From positions 1 through 64,000 of the forward strand of contig JAQVCX010000001.1 in NCBI GenBank assembly GCA_028689545.1: DNA of 64,000 nucleotides. The letters are read 5' to 3'. This DNA is from Parabacteroides sp. Its GTDB lineage: Bacteria; Bacteroidota; Bacteroidia; Bacteroidales; Tannerellaceae. Of this stretch, positions 1-9,683 are shown in pieces (the stretch's first letter is position 1; the number at the start of each line of letters is the position of its first letter). The notes beneath the pieces are model-generated. The model was not told the DNA's origin, searched no databases, and was given only the letters and a program-made list of their open reading frames with translations. The translations under genes and the position numbers were made by a program.

Positions 1-79
1 CTGTCAGGGACTCTCCACTACGCAGTTGTGATAATGCCTTGTCGCGCATTAACTGATACTCTTGACTATTTCTATCCAT
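1..79 (-). mobile_element. IS256-type transposase, N-terminal fragment cut by window edge
   Basis: Reading leftward from the ATG at 77-79 gives MDRNSQEYQLMRDKALSQ followed by LRSGESLT. This resembles the N-terminus of IS256-family (mutator-type DDE) transposases of Bacteroidales. Only 26 codons lie in the window, so the catalytic domain is not visible. The stretch just upstream (about 94-113) could be part of the terminal inverted repeat, but the other end is needed to prove it. The element would lie directly downstream of the defence-like operon. The family call rests on recall of similar N-termini. Confidence 0.5.
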
Positions 80-154
80 AATACAAAGGTAATTGTTTTT
101 GGACAGAGTTCAGATTACAGCCTCTATATGAACCATTTAGTAACTGTTGTCATA

Positions 155-722
155 TCATTCATCTGTCTTAATTATCCATTTACCTTCTTTGCGTCCACCC
201 TCACGAGCCAGAATACCTAATTTTTTTAATTGAGCAATGTCGGTCTCAATAGTCCTATCAGAAACAGACACCTTTTCCGAAATCTTTTCCGAAGTCTTTT
301 CCGAAATCTTTTCCGAAATAGCTTTTGCAGACAAAGAAGCATCAGTAGCTAACACCTCTAAAACTAAGCGCTGTCGGTCAGATAATTTCTTTAGGACATC
401 CTTTGGGACATTCTTTAGGACATCGTTTTTCTTTGTGCCATCCTTTGTGCCATCGCCAATATTCTCTATATGCAAAATCAGCTTAACCTGCATCAATTCA
501 GGTTGCTCTATCAGCTCAGGTTTCAACCAATGCTTCTCATTCCATGCACTTAGGATGAGAGGGAAGCCAGAACCTAAGTTCTCACCATAACCTATCATGC
601 GAAGCATAGCCTGCATTCGTTGGTTACGAGCTTTCGATTCACCACATAACCACCCAATTGTATCATTCCAAAGTAACACGCTCGCCATCAGCGAGTAGGT
701 TGTATATATCTTGTTCGGTCAT
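155..722 (-). pseudogene. AlbA_2 / Schlafen-like ATP-binding regulator, internally deleted and frameshifted
   Basis: The ATG at 720-722 opens MTEQDIYNLLADGERVTLE and then hits TGA at 663-665. That peptide is the usual N-terminus of AlbA_2 (divergent AAA-4, Schlafen-like) proteins of about 400-550 residues. Immediately after, in another frame, the typical C-terminal part appears (SKARNQRMQAMLRMIGYGEN, then LGSGFPLIL), followed by a lysine-rich stretch with SEKISEKTSEKISEK repeats and a winged-helix end (about 155-680). The central DNA/ATP-binding region is missing, so the gene seems to have lost several hundred bases with an out-of-frame junction near 665. The C-terminal piece could be made from an internal ATG at 688 (177 aa), but this is probably a relic. 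It is the last gene of the operon that starts at 9890. Confidence 0.75.
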
Positions 723-739
723 AATTCAATTATTACCTT

Positions 740-1402
740 TTATTCGTTTAACGTCACCTTTATACCAAGGTTGAGCACTTGCGATACCTTTTCGATAAAG
801 GCTTTCTTCATAGGGTTGTTGCTATGAGTGATTAGCAGCCAACCATCGCCCAAGTCACGTTGGCTTTTGCCATATTTAGCATCACGTCGGTTAGAGATAA
901 CTGGTACCTTGCAGAACTTCAGATGATGCTCTTCTACCACCTGACGCACTTTCGCCACGCCTATCTTCTGAACCACTTTCACTAACGTATCAACAGCTTT
1001 CTTCTCTGCAATGATTGTGCCATCGGGAAAGAATACCGCCATATCTCGTGCTGGACCACGTTGTATTTTGTCATCAGCCTCAATATGAGTGTCATGCTGA
1101 CGGTGTGCCACCTCTGGATCGATAACCATTTCTTTAGCATCGGGCATATCTGCAGTGAAGTTACGCTTACGGCTCAGGTGTACGCTAAGCGGTTGACCGG
1201 GAACATAGTCCACTACCAGCACCAACTCACGCTTTACGGGCTGTAGGGCTGGTTCTATGTTCTTGGTCAGAATAGGAAGAATCTCTTTCTTGATTATTTC
1301 TTCCTCTATCTCATTGGCCTTCTGTTCAAGGTCGTCATTTACAGGAAGTCCTTCCTTGCGAAGGGTTTCCATGGCTTTATATAGGTCGCTTAATCTGCTC
1401 AT
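740..1402 (-). CDS. Hypothetical protein of the defence-like operon (220 aa)
   Basis: I do not recognise a named family. The 220-residue protein starts with a helical, acidic segment (SDLYKAMETLRKEG...), has a basic central part and ends with a compact motif (YGKSQRDLGDGWLLITHS). It has no signal peptide and no membrane segment, so it is probably cytoplasmic. Its ATG lies 5 bp after the stop of the DprA-like gene and its stop 17 bp before the AlbA_2 relic, so it is almost certainly co-transcribed with them. The conserved-looking C-terminal block suggests a nucleic-acid or partner-binding module, but that is inference. Confidence 0.7.
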   Translation of the reverse strand: MSRLSDLYKAMETLRKEGLPVNDDLEQKANEIEEEIIKKEILPILTKNIEPALQPVKRELVLVVDYVPGQPLSVHLSRKRNFTADMPDAKEMVIDPEVAHRQHDTHIEADDKIQRGPARDMAVFFPDGTIIAEKKAVDTLVKVVQKIGVAKVRQVVEEHHLKFCKVPVISNRRDAKYGKSQRDLGDGWLLITHSNNPMKKAFIEKVSQVLNLGIKVTLNE

Positions 1403-1407
1403 AATGT

Positions 1408-1875
1408 TTACTTATTACTAGATAATAGATTAGACTTTTCGATATAATTTTGATAAATCATCTGTAGGTTACTTCCTTCTCCGATATAGCCAAACACTAG
1501 TTCATCGCAAATTTGTGCGATATATTCATTTCTATGTTCGGCTACTGCTTTAGCGGTTCTTGTAGCAGACTGCGAAGTGGAAACAACCAGTAATCTATCG
1601 TCTTCCAGAAAACGTTGAAACTCTTGGGGAACCTGCTTATAGATGCTTCGGGCTAAAACCAATATAATCCGAGCACGTCGTTTTTCAAGAAATCGCAATA
1701 TATCTTTTTCTATCTTCGATTGAAAACCACTGACGATGACATTGTTTTCTATATCCACTTCGGTAGCCCAGTCATAGCAGTTCATCACAGCACTTCCGCT
1801 CACTATGCGTGAACAGAAGAAGCCAGTTTTGTGCAGGTTCAATATATTTTTATTTCCCAGATACGTTAGTTCCAT
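1408..1875 (-). CDS. DprA/SLOG-like Rossmann protein
   Basis: This small protein (155 aa from ATG 1875) resembles a minimal DprA/Smf or SLOG-type Rossmann domain. It has a SGF/SK glycine-poor loop (IVSGFQSKIEKDIL), a hydrophobic strand (ARIILVLARSIY) and the late motif AEHRNEYIAQICDELVFGYI. The last motif parallels the RNRIIA...SD...V block of DprA. SLOG domains bind nucleotides or nucleic acid and recur in bacterial conflict systems (established for the superfamily). A TTG at 1887 would overlap the DUF1016 stop as TTGA and add four residues. I prefer ATG 1875 because a GAGAAG sequence precedes it. It lies between the DUF1016 nuclease and the 220-aa protein in one operon. Confidence 0.65.
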   Translation of the reverse strand: MELTYLGNKNILNLHKTGFFCSRIVSGSAVMNCYDWATEVDIENNVIVSGFQSKIEKDILRFLEKRRARIILVLARSIYKQVPQEFQRFLEDDRLLVVSTSQSATRTAKAVAEHRNEYIAQICDELVFGYIGEGSNLQMIYQNYIEKSNLLSSNK

Positions 1876-1883
1876 CTTCTCAA

Positions 1884-2927
1884 TCAAACTTGTTTGTTTT
1901 CATCTGTTACATCCTCTTCCACTTGTTCAAAGAGTTCCGCCATACGTTGTTGCAGGAGTTTTTTATCTGGAAGATGCAGTTGATATTCGGCAACCATCGT
2001 AGGAGACATCGATCGACTCAAAGCGTATTCCACCACATCATTGTCTTTACTCTTACAGAGCAATACGCCTATACTTGGGTTCTCCTTAGGTTTCTTCACG
2101 TCCCTGTCCAATGCTTCGAGATAGAAATTGAGCTTGCCAAGATATTCAGGTTGGAAAGCATCCGTCTTTAGTTCGAAAGCCACAAGACACTGCAATTCAC
2201 GATGATAGAAAAGCAAGTCTATACGAAAATCTTGATTCCCTACTTGCAGTTGGTATTCTTGGTCGATAAAAAGAAAATCCTTACCTAATTCCAGCACTAA
2301 ATTCTTCATTTTAGCAATTAGAGCATGTCGAAAGCTATTCTCGGGTTTCGCTTCTTTACCCGTTATAAACTCCAATATATATTGGTCTTTAAATACACTT
2401 TCCGCCTGTGGTGCAAATTCTCTCACCACTGATGAGAGTTTTACACTACTTAGCATAGTGCGTTCATAAGTACAAGCTTTGAATTGCCTAACCAAATCTC
2501 TATTTGACAAATGTTCCTTAATGGCTAACCGTATATAAAACTCGCGTTCTTCCGTAGATTTGGCTCGGCTCATAATTACAAGATTATTGCTCCATGATAA
2601 TTCTCGCAACAGTGTTGCGAGAATTACATTGTCAGCATACATCTCGTAAAATTGTTTCATTCTCCACAAATTTGATGCCGAATAACCTTTAGATTCAGAC
2701 ACTACTGAAGCTATATAGTTTGCCAACTCTGCCACTATACTCTTTCCCCAACTTGACTCCGCTACTCGTTGTGAAATATACTCGCCAATATGCCAATAAA
2801 GGTCGACCATTGCTTTGTTGGCCACATGCAGCACTTCGCTATGGGTGCGACGAATCATGCTTACCACTTCTGTGAAGTTGGCAACAGCATTCTTGTCAGT
2901 TGATTGTATTTGAATAGGTTTATCCAT
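1884..2927 (-). CDS. DUF1016 (YhcG-type) PDDEXK nuclease family protein
   Basis: The 347-residue protein shows the two-part architecture of the YhcG/DUF1016 family. The N-terminal helical half (about 15-190) contains LYWHIGEYISQRV and the SNLWRMKQFYEMY segment. The C-terminal half is PDDEXK-like, with a conserved Asp in FRIDLLFYHRELQC (about 236) and the E-x-K in AFELKTD (about 250-254). The family is predicted to cut DNA and is often found beside restriction-modification genes. The start ATG at 2927 lies 2 bp after the methylase stop, which implies translational coupling. Catalytic residues look intact. Whether it is the cutting subunit of this operon or an accessory factor cannot be told from sequence. 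Confidence 0.85.
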   Translation of the reverse strand: MDKPIQIQSTDKNAVANFTEVVSMIRRTHSEVLHVANKAMVDLYWHIGEYISQRVAESSWGKSIVAELANYIASVVSESKGYSASNLWRMKQFYEMYADNVILATLLRELSWSNNLVIMSRAKSTEEREFYIRLAIKEHLSNRDLVRQFKACTYERTMLSSVKLSSVVREFAPQAESVFKDQYILEFITGKEAKPENSFRHALIAKMKNLVLELGKDFLFIDQEYQLQVGNQDFRIDLLFYHRELQCLVAFELKTDAFQPEYLGKLNFYLEALDRDVKKPKENPSIGVLLCKSKDNDVVEYALSRSMSPTMVAEYQLHLPDKKLLQQRMAELFEQVEEDVTDENKQV

Positions 2928-2929
2928 TG

Positions 2930-5900
2930 CTATTCCTCCTCATTGTTTAGTTCGCCCCCCATACGGTATTTTATATCGTAATTGATGATGAAATCAAGTT
3001 CTTCTTCAGTGAATCCGTAATGTTTGGCAAGGACTTTGTCAATGTCATCGATGATGGGCTTGGAGTAACGAGGATAAAATTCTTGGTATCGAACATTTCC
3101 TGTCTTAGTTGATATTTTATCTTTTTGAAGCGAAAACTTATTATAATCATTCATAAGTAAAGAACAACAACTCTCTAATACATTTCCATTATCCTTGGAA
3201 AATTGGCTCAAATTAAATGGAAATAATTCCAAATCAGATGGATTTAAATCCCTACAATTAGTTGTCATGATAAAGAACCAATAAAACAGTGAACTACTCA
3301 ACACAGCTACTGCAATGTCTCGTTCATTTTCCTTATCGAAAAATAAATAGTTTTCACGACTAGAAACACTCTTTTCACCATTGAGAATAAAAATGGGTTG
3401 AAATGTTGTGAAAATTTTCCAATACCGGCCTCCACCAATACGATAATATAGTTTTGGATTCGTTTTAATATTAGAGAAATCATTCCCAATACTTTTATTT
3501 ATAGTCATCTTATGAGCAATTAAATTCTCTATTTCCGTTGTATATTTCGGAATTATATAATTGCGCATTAATTTTGCTCCTGAATAAGCGATAGATTGAA
3601 ATAATATAGGTCTTTGAATCGCAGTCCATTTTGTAAATTTTGTACTATATAGTTGCGATAATGATTTTGAATGGTTTATAAAAATAGTCAATAACACTTC
3701 TGCTCCTGTAAACAATTTACTTGGTCTTTCTGCATAGTTACTATACCATAGTATTCCAGATTCAATCAAAATAGATTGTACCACCTGCATCCTTTTTGTG
3801 CAAATAAGACTGATGGGTACAATCATACCAAAACCAGCATTACAATTAATTAGTTTTTTACTTCTTTCAATGCAATAAGCATACAGATTTCCACAAGAAA
3901 GAGTCTTATATCCATCAAGTTTATAAATGTCTGATACAGCTTTACCCGTGGCCTTTTCTTTCTTATTATATTCCACATACGGAGGATTACCAATAATCAC
4001 ATCAAATCCCCCATTCCCATGAATAATCTGATAATACTCAGCAATCCAATGAAATGGTTGATGGCTCGCTTTCCATTCATCAAAGTCAGGTTTGCCAGAA
4101 GCTGAGAACAACTGGTGATCGAGCATATCGGTAAGCGTATTCAGACGAAGCGACAAATCGTTCTTCGCTGCTTTGAATGCCACACGGTCGTCAGCATCAG
4201 CTAACTGCTGCGTACGAAAATGGTTGTAAGCCATAGAAACTTTTTCAAGTTCAAGTTCCACTTTCTCACGGAACTCTTGAGCAGTAAATATGTCAACGTA
4301 TGCAGCACCATTTACCACTTCATCCTCCGAAGCATATCCCACCAACGTATTGCCACAACGGATATTAAAATCAATATCCGGCAATGGGTCAAGCCCTAAG
4401 TTTGGCAATCTACGATTGGCTTCTACCACAGCCACCATCTTGAGAAATAGGCGTAGTTTGGCAATTTCAGTAGCTTCGGTCATGATATCCACGCCATAGA
4501 GGTTGCGCAAAATAATGCTCTTATAAATGAAGTATTGGATATTGGAACGATACTTGTGCTCAATTTCATCCAATTCATCCTTAAATAAATTGGCATTCTG
4601 CGCATGAAAGTCCTGCATGCGGTCTATGCACACCTCGTACAATGGTTCGAGGATATTCATGGCAGCAAACAAGAAAGCACCCGAGCCACATGTTGGATCG
4701 AGAATAGTCACCTCTTGCAGTGCTTTATAGAAATGGCGCACCAAGTGTGGATTGGCAGTTCTGCCAATCACATCAGTAGCGAAACTACGAATATCAAGAT
4801 TGTAGGTAATAAAATCATTGATTTGTGTGATTTCGCCATGCTCTATTTTGCCAAGAATATTTCCGCATCGCTGAAGTCGCTCAATAGATTCGCGCCAAAT
4901 CTCAGTAGGCAAAGCCCATGGTTCTGGTGTGGGTCGGTTCCATTCCTTGCGACGTTCTAATAGATTGGGCTGCGTGGTGTCAATGCCCACCGATATATCT
5001 TCAGGAATCTTTGCAGCCCAGTCGTCAGAATATCCATGCTTCACGGCATCATAGATGTATCGGTCGCCACTGTTTTTGAGCAGTGTCCATACCTCTCCCG
5101 ATGTAGTAAACACCTGTTCCATTTCCCGTGTTGCGTGTTGCACTTTATTGAAAAGGAAAGGCAAGATACAGTTGCGCCCTATGTATTCGGTGATGTCCTC
5201 TTTAGTGTAGTAAGCACCCATCTGAGCACGGTCGTTGATATACTGTTCAAAAATATAACCCAGCACGTCCGGATTGATATCTTTGCCTGTTGCTTCAATA
5301 CGAGTATCCAAATGCCAACGCCACTTATCGAAGAAATCAAACAGACGTTCGAATGCTTCATCGGATATGTCAATATCTTGGTAATCATGCTCTAACTGAT
5401 GCTTATCAAACATTCCACCATTGAGATAGGGAATACGTCCATACACTTTTTCAAACTCACCCGAATGAGTTGGGTCGTTCAATCCATCTTGAAACAAGTG
5501 GATAAGAAATTGAAGATAGAACGAACGGAAGAATTGATCTTCCCCCTGTTGCTGCTTGCACCAATTCAATTTATCACGAAGATAGTTTACATTGCCATCC
5601 AAGAAACCCTTCTTCTGAATAAAATAACAGAACATCAGGCGATTGAGCATCACCGAAGTGTACCACTGCTTGTTGCGATTCTTCTTCAAGTCAGTTATCT
5701 GGTCATCAATACCTGTGATGAACTTGGCAAAGGCATCGTGCTCTTTCTTAAAACCGGCATAGAAATCTTTTGTAACCTTCTCACTATTGATGGCAAATGT
5801 GCCTTGAATGCGTTCTTTTACATCAATGATGGTAGTTACCTCACTATTGCCAAACGAGAGGTCGTCTATCTTTGAATAAATAAAATCTGCCTTATCGGGT

Positions 5901-6253
5901 GTTTCATATTCAATAGATACAAGGTCGCGCTTCTCCATTTGTCGCACAGGAGCCACCCACAGGTGATGCTCTGTGTTTTTCAAAATATAAATAGCAAGAT
6001 AGTCATTGGCACTACGGCGCAACTTGGTATCAATGCGCTTGCAGATCGCTGGGGTTGGCATAGTATCCACCTCACATTGAAGTATCTGAAAACCACTCCT
6101 TTCGGCTATCGTATAGAATTGATATTCAACATCTTCAATAGTGATAAGAGGCAACATGGCTTGTCCTCGATAATTGTTCCACCCCATTTCGGAGATAAAC
6201 AACCCTTTGAAATCAGCCTCGTGTATGTAGTCCAAAAATAGATTCTTTCTCAT
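2930..6253 (-). CDS. Eco57I-class adenine-specific DNA methyltransferase (PglX/type IIG-like)
   Basis: The 1107-residue enzyme carries the gamma-type N6-adenine methyltransferase motifs. Motif I is DPTCGSGAFLFAAMN (about 520) for S-adenosylmethionine, and motif IV is NPPYVEY (about 753) for flipping and methylating adenine. A long N-terminal region precedes them, and a variable C-terminal part (about 800-1050) probably holds target recognition. I see no clear PD-ExK nuclease motif at the N-terminus. It therefore looks like a stand-alone modification subunit of the kind found in BREX (PglX) or split type IIG-like systems. The ATG at 6253 lies 12 bp after the helicase stop. The C-terminal recognition part is visibly more AT-rich than the core, which is common for recombining specificity regions. 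Confidence 0.85.
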   Translation of the reverse strand: MRKNLFLDYIHEADFKGLFISEMGWNNYRGQAMLPLITIEDVEYQFYTIAERSGFQILQCEVDTMPTPAICKRIDTKLRRSANDYLAIYILKNTEHHLWVAPVRQMEKRDLVSIEYETPDKADFIYSKIDDLSFGNSEVTTIIDVKERIQGTFAINSEKVTKDFYAGFKKEHDAFAKFITGIDDQITDLKKNRNKQWYTSVMLNRLMFCYFIQKKGFLDGNVNYLRDKLNWCKQQQGEDQFFRSFYLQFLIHLFQDGLNDPTHSGEFEKVYGRIPYLNGGMFDKHQLEHDYQDIDISDEAFERLFDFFDKWRWHLDTRIEATGKDINPDVLGYIFEQYINDRAQMGAYYTKEDITEYIGRNCILPFLFNKVQHATREMEQVFTTSGEVWTLLKNSGDRYIYDAVKHGYSDDWAAKIPEDISVGIDTTQPNLLERRKEWNRPTPEPWALPTEIWRESIERLQRCGNILGKIEHGEITQINDFITYNLDIRSFATDVIGRTANPHLVRHFYKALQEVTILDPTCGSGAFLFAAMNILEPLYEVCIDRMQDFHAQNANLFKDELDEIEHKYRSNIQYFIYKSIILRNLYGVDIMTEATEIAKLRLFLKMVAVVEANRRLPNLGLDPLPDIDFNIRCGNTLVGYASEDEVVNGAAYVDIFTAQEFREKVELELEKVSMAYNHFRTQQLADADDRVAFKAAKNDLSLRLNTLTDMLDHQLFSASGKPDFDEWKASHQPFHWIAEYYQIIHGNGGFDVIIGNPPYVEYNKKEKATGKAVSDIYKLDGYKTLSCGNLYAYCIERSKKLINCNAGFGMIVPISLICTKRMQVVQSILIESGILWYSNYAERPSKLFTGAEVLLTIFINHSKSLSQLYSTKFTKWTAIQRPILFQSIAYSGAKLMRNYIIPKYTTEIENLIAHKMTINKSIGNDFSNIKTNPKLYYRIGGGRYWKIFTTFQPIFILNGEKSVSSRENYLFFDKENERDIAVAVLSSSLFYWFFIMTTNCRDLNPSDLELFPFNLSQFSKDNGNVLESCCSLLMNDYNKFSLQKDKISTKTGNVRYQEFYPRYSKPIIDDIDKVLAKHYGFTEEELDFIINYDIKYRMGGELNNEEE

Positions 6254-6265
6254 CTTGTGTTTTCA

Positions 6266-9200
6266 TTAATCGTTAAACTTAAGTCCCATCGAACAAATGA
6301 TAGTATTCTCTTTATGTTCATTGGTTTCTTCCTCTATGCGGCATAGCGCACCCGTGCGTCGCATCTCCAAAATATACTCCACGATGTCGTCACTGGCCGT
6401 TTTACTTGATGTACGAAGCATTCTGCCCAACATAAACTTAGTCTGTTCCAATAGAGGATAATTGTAAATATCATCAATAGCCAACTTCAGCAATTCTTTG
6501 CTCTCTTCGGTAAAGAAAAGCGTTGAAGGCTGTTCGTAATAGTGTTCAAGCAAAGTAATAATGCGGTAGCGAGTACTAAAGCGGTTGCCCAGTATGCCGC
6601 CACTTACAGTGGCACTCTGTGTTTGAATCAGCTCAACAGCCTTACCAACGAGTTCATGATGCTGTTCCATTGCAGGCACGCTAGGTTCATTGGCATTACA
6701 TTCCAAAGCCTGAAGTATCTTCTTCTGGCTTTGCGAAACTACCTCGCCATTGGCATCTAACCAAGTAAGGATATCAAAGTCGTTGGCAGTACGTGCATAA
6801 GTTATCACACCCTCTTTCAATCTACTAGCCGTTTGCTTTGTAGAATAAATCATGTTCTGAAGGTTCGGAATAATCTGCTTCAACTCCGGTCGTGCATCGG
6901 TAGCCGATTTCCATATCTGATAAGCCTGACTGGACAAGTCAACTTCTGATTCGTCATCATCATCCAACACACCACTCTTTTCATTAAACATATCAAGAAG
7001 ATTCTGCTCGTTACCCTCAAAGAATATCTCGTCAGAGCCTACAATATTTGCATTCTCATTGATGCGATCATTCAGTCGGCCACGCAAATTAATAACCTCT
7101 TCCACCCCATCGGCTGGGAAGAATGAATAACAGAAAATCTTATCAGCTGTCTGTCCGATACGATCCACACGACCAGCACGCTGAATAAGACGTATGATAG
7201 CCCAAGGTAAATCGAAATTCACAATCACATGCGCGTCTTGCAAGTTCTGACCTTCTGAAAGTACATCCGTAGCAATCAATATTCTGGTTTGTTCGGCAAG
7301 TGGTATATCTTTTATGTCGTTGCTGATTGGCGAGAACTTTTCAGCACAAGCCGTAGGGCTTTCACTGGCTCCTGTAGCTACATCAATCGATGATACACCA
7401 CGTTTTTTCAACTGGTTATAAATATACTGAGCCGTATCACTATATTGAGTAAAGATAATTACTTTATCGTTTTTATGATCTTCTACGAGAAGCTTCTGCA
7501 GTTCATTTAGTTTCTGGTCTGTCTCCTGTTTCCAATCGCCGCATAGTTTAATTATGGCAATCAATGTTTCGCAATCCTTTTTCAATTGTTGTTTCAGTGT
7601 GCGCTTAAAGTAGGAAGAAGGTAACCATGCCACATTGTTTTTGCTTGTGATGATTTTATAATATTCCTCAGCCTTTTTCATGTAGTAATCCAACTCGGTA
7701 GGAATATGGAGTGTTGCATCTACAGCAGTATCCACAGTTTCAGAACCAAATAATCCACTATTTGGGTCGGCATCTTCACAATAATCTTCTGGCAATGTAT
7801 TTTCATCGCCAATAGACAACGGCAATTTATTATCTATGGCATAGACAAATACACAATTGCGAAGTATATGGCGGTAGATGGTCAACAAGAATGAAAAACC
7901 ACTGGAATCGATTCGCTTAAAGAAAGTACTCTTACAGAAGCCCATCATGCGCTGTCCAGCACGAGACAGATTCTCTATCATCTGCTGCTCATGACGAGAT
8001 GCATTTACTATTTGAGCTTCACTGATAAATTTGCTCAAACCATATCTAGGCAAATTCAATTCTTCCATCTGTGCTATCATATCCGGAGAATACAACCTAT
8101 TATATTGATCACCTTTCTCTGTTTTAAACTTAATAGCACAAGGTTTTCTTTCTGGAAAATAGGAACGTGATTTATCGGGAAATTCCAAGTAGCGACGACC
8201 ATTTGATGGATCTTCTTTGGAAAAATACTGTTTGATAAAAGAACGAGTTCTACGCACCAAGAACAATTTCATCAATTCATTCCAGTCCTCCACATACGGA
8301 CTTTTTTCAAATGCCCGTATACTGCGAATAAACACATCGCTATGCTGCTGCAAGAATTGACGTTCACCACCCAAACTACGAATATACTCTTCTGGGCGTA
8401 TGCCTAAATCTTGATCATCTGACAAGAATAATCTAAGTTGGTTGCTCAAGTCGCTGAAATCTTTGTTATAAGGAGTAGCAGTAAGCAATAGAACTTTGCT
8501 GTCTTGGTGCTCTATCAGTCCTTTGATGTTTTGATAACGTTTTCCCCCATTTCTAAGGTTATGACTTTCATCGACAATAATCAAACGATAATAACAAGCA
8601 GAATCCACATCAATGGGTTTTGACATGGACATGATATCGGCTTTTAAATCATATTTTCGCACATAACGCTGCCACATTTCCTGCAAGTTGGCTGGACAAA
8701 TTATTAATGTGCTACTGGCATAGGTCATTTCATAGATCTTGGCTATAGCGCAAGCGGTAATGGTTTTACCCAAACCTACCACATCACCAATCATGGCACC
8801 ACCACGTTTATCATTATTAAGATGTCGAGCGGCTATCTTAACTGCATTCTGTTGGAAATCGAATAACTCGTGACGAAACTCTGGCGTTAAGGTAAATTCC
8901 TTGATACCATTACGAGCTTCCTCGCTCAGGTGATAGGCAATTTTTAAATAGATATAATAAGGCAGAATGTCTTTGTCTGCAGCCCAACTATTATCGATAA
9001 CATTGATTAGCTCTTCTGTAATATCCTCGCAGAATCGATCATCCCATCGGTCATCAAACCATTGGCTGAATTTGGCTGTCTCATCTACATTTGCAAATTC
9101 GGCATTCAGTTCACCTTGCTTTGTCAAGCCCGAATAAGTAAGGTTACTACTTCCCATCACACATATACGTTCAGCCCCATATACCTCTGGTTGATGAGCT

Positions 9201-9655
9201 ATGTATAATTTAGCATGAAGAGGTTCACGCAAATAGAGTTTTACGCAAACTTTCTTCTCTTTCATTTGAGCAGAAAGGCGACGTAGTGTCCATTCGTCTT
9301 GTTTTGTAGGAAGTCCTAAAAGCAGTTGTCTCTTGAAATCAAGAGCTATTTGCAGCTTGCATCGCTGCACCATTTCAGCATCTGGCAATTTGTTATTCTT
9401 ACCATAAAGCATTCTGATGTATTCATCGTTAGGTCGGTGCATACCTATCATGAGGCGGCAGGTGCGAAAAATACGATCTCGCTCTTCCTCTACATAATCT
9501 CCTGTTAATTGCTCCACTTGGTCAACAATGAGTTTCCAACCACGGAGATTAAAATACCCAACACAGAAATCAACACGTTTTACGTTAGGACTAGTTATTA
9601 TTTTATTTAAACCAGCCTCAAACTTCTGATCTATGTTATCGTATATTCTAGCCAT
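6266..9655 (-). CDS. PLD-like plus SNF2/DEAD helicase, defence-associated
   Basis: This is a 1129-residue fusion. The N-terminus (about 1-200) is phospholipase-D-like, with HAKLYIAH (about 148) and GSSNLTYSGL following. A superfamily 2 motor comes next: Walker A GDVVGLGKTIT (about 292), DESH box (about 362), TATPYN (about 394), and motif VI IQRAGRVDRIGQ (about 830). Such PLD-helicase fusions serve as nuclease-motors in defence islands, while the SNF2 type may translocate without unwinding. The HKD motif lacks the usual Asp, so PLD catalysis is doubtful. I use ATG 9655 (MARIYDNIDQKFEAGL). An in-frame ATG at 9703 would overlap the upstream regulator by 20 bp. The gene is second in the operon and is followed 12 bp later by the methylase. 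Confidence 0.85.
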   Translation of the reverse strand: MARIYDNIDQKFEAGLNKIITSPNVKRVDFCVGYFNLRGWKLIVDQVEQLTGDYVEEERDRIFRTCRLMIGMHRPNDEYIRMLYGKNNKLPDAEMVQRCKLQIALDFKRQLLLGLPTKQDEWTLRRLSAQMKEKKVCVKLYLREPLHAKLYIAHQPEVYGAERICVMGSSNLTYSGLTKQGELNAEFANVDETAKFSQWFDDRWDDRFCEDITEELINVIDNSWAADKDILPYYIYLKIAYHLSEEARNGIKEFTLTPEFRHELFDFQQNAVKIAARHLNNDKRGGAMIGDVVGLGKTITACAIAKIYEMTYASSTLIICPANLQEMWQRYVRKYDLKADIMSMSKPIDVDSACYYRLIIVDESHNLRNGGKRYQNIKGLIEHQDSKVLLLTATPYNKDFSDLSNQLRLFLSDDQDLGIRPEEYIRSLGGERQFLQQHSDVFIRSIRAFEKSPYVEDWNELMKLFLVRRTRSFIKQYFSKEDPSNGRRYLEFPDKSRSYFPERKPCAIKFKTEKGDQYNRLYSPDMIAQMEELNLPRYGLSKFISEAQIVNASRHEQQMIENLSRAGQRMMGFCKSTFFKRIDSSGFSFLLTIYRHILRNCVFVYAIDNKLPLSIGDENTLPEDYCEDADPNSGLFGSETVDTAVDATLHIPTELDYYMKKAEEYYKIITSKNNVAWLPSSYFKRTLKQQLKKDCETLIAIIKLCGDWKQETDQKLNELQKLLVEDHKNDKVIIFTQYSDTAQYIYNQLKKRGVSSIDVATGASESPTACAEKFSPISNDIKDIPLAEQTRILIATDVLSEGQNLQDAHVIVNFDLPWAIIRLIQRAGRVDRIGQTADKIFCYSFFPADGVEEVINLRGRLNDRINENANIVGSDEIFFEGNEQNLLDMFNEKSGVLDDDDESEVDLSSQAYQIWKSATDARPELKQIIPNLQNMIYSTKQTASRLKEGVITYARTANDFDILTWLDANGEVVSQSQKKILQALECNANEPSVPAMEQHHELVGKAVELIQTQSATVSGGILGNRFSTRYRIITLLEHYYEQPSTLFFTEESKELLKLAIDDIYNYPLLEQTKFMLGRMLRTSSKTASDDIVEYILEMRRTGALCRIEEETNEHKENTIICSMGLKFND

Positions 9656-9683
9656 TATATTACTTCTATTAACTATTCTATTT

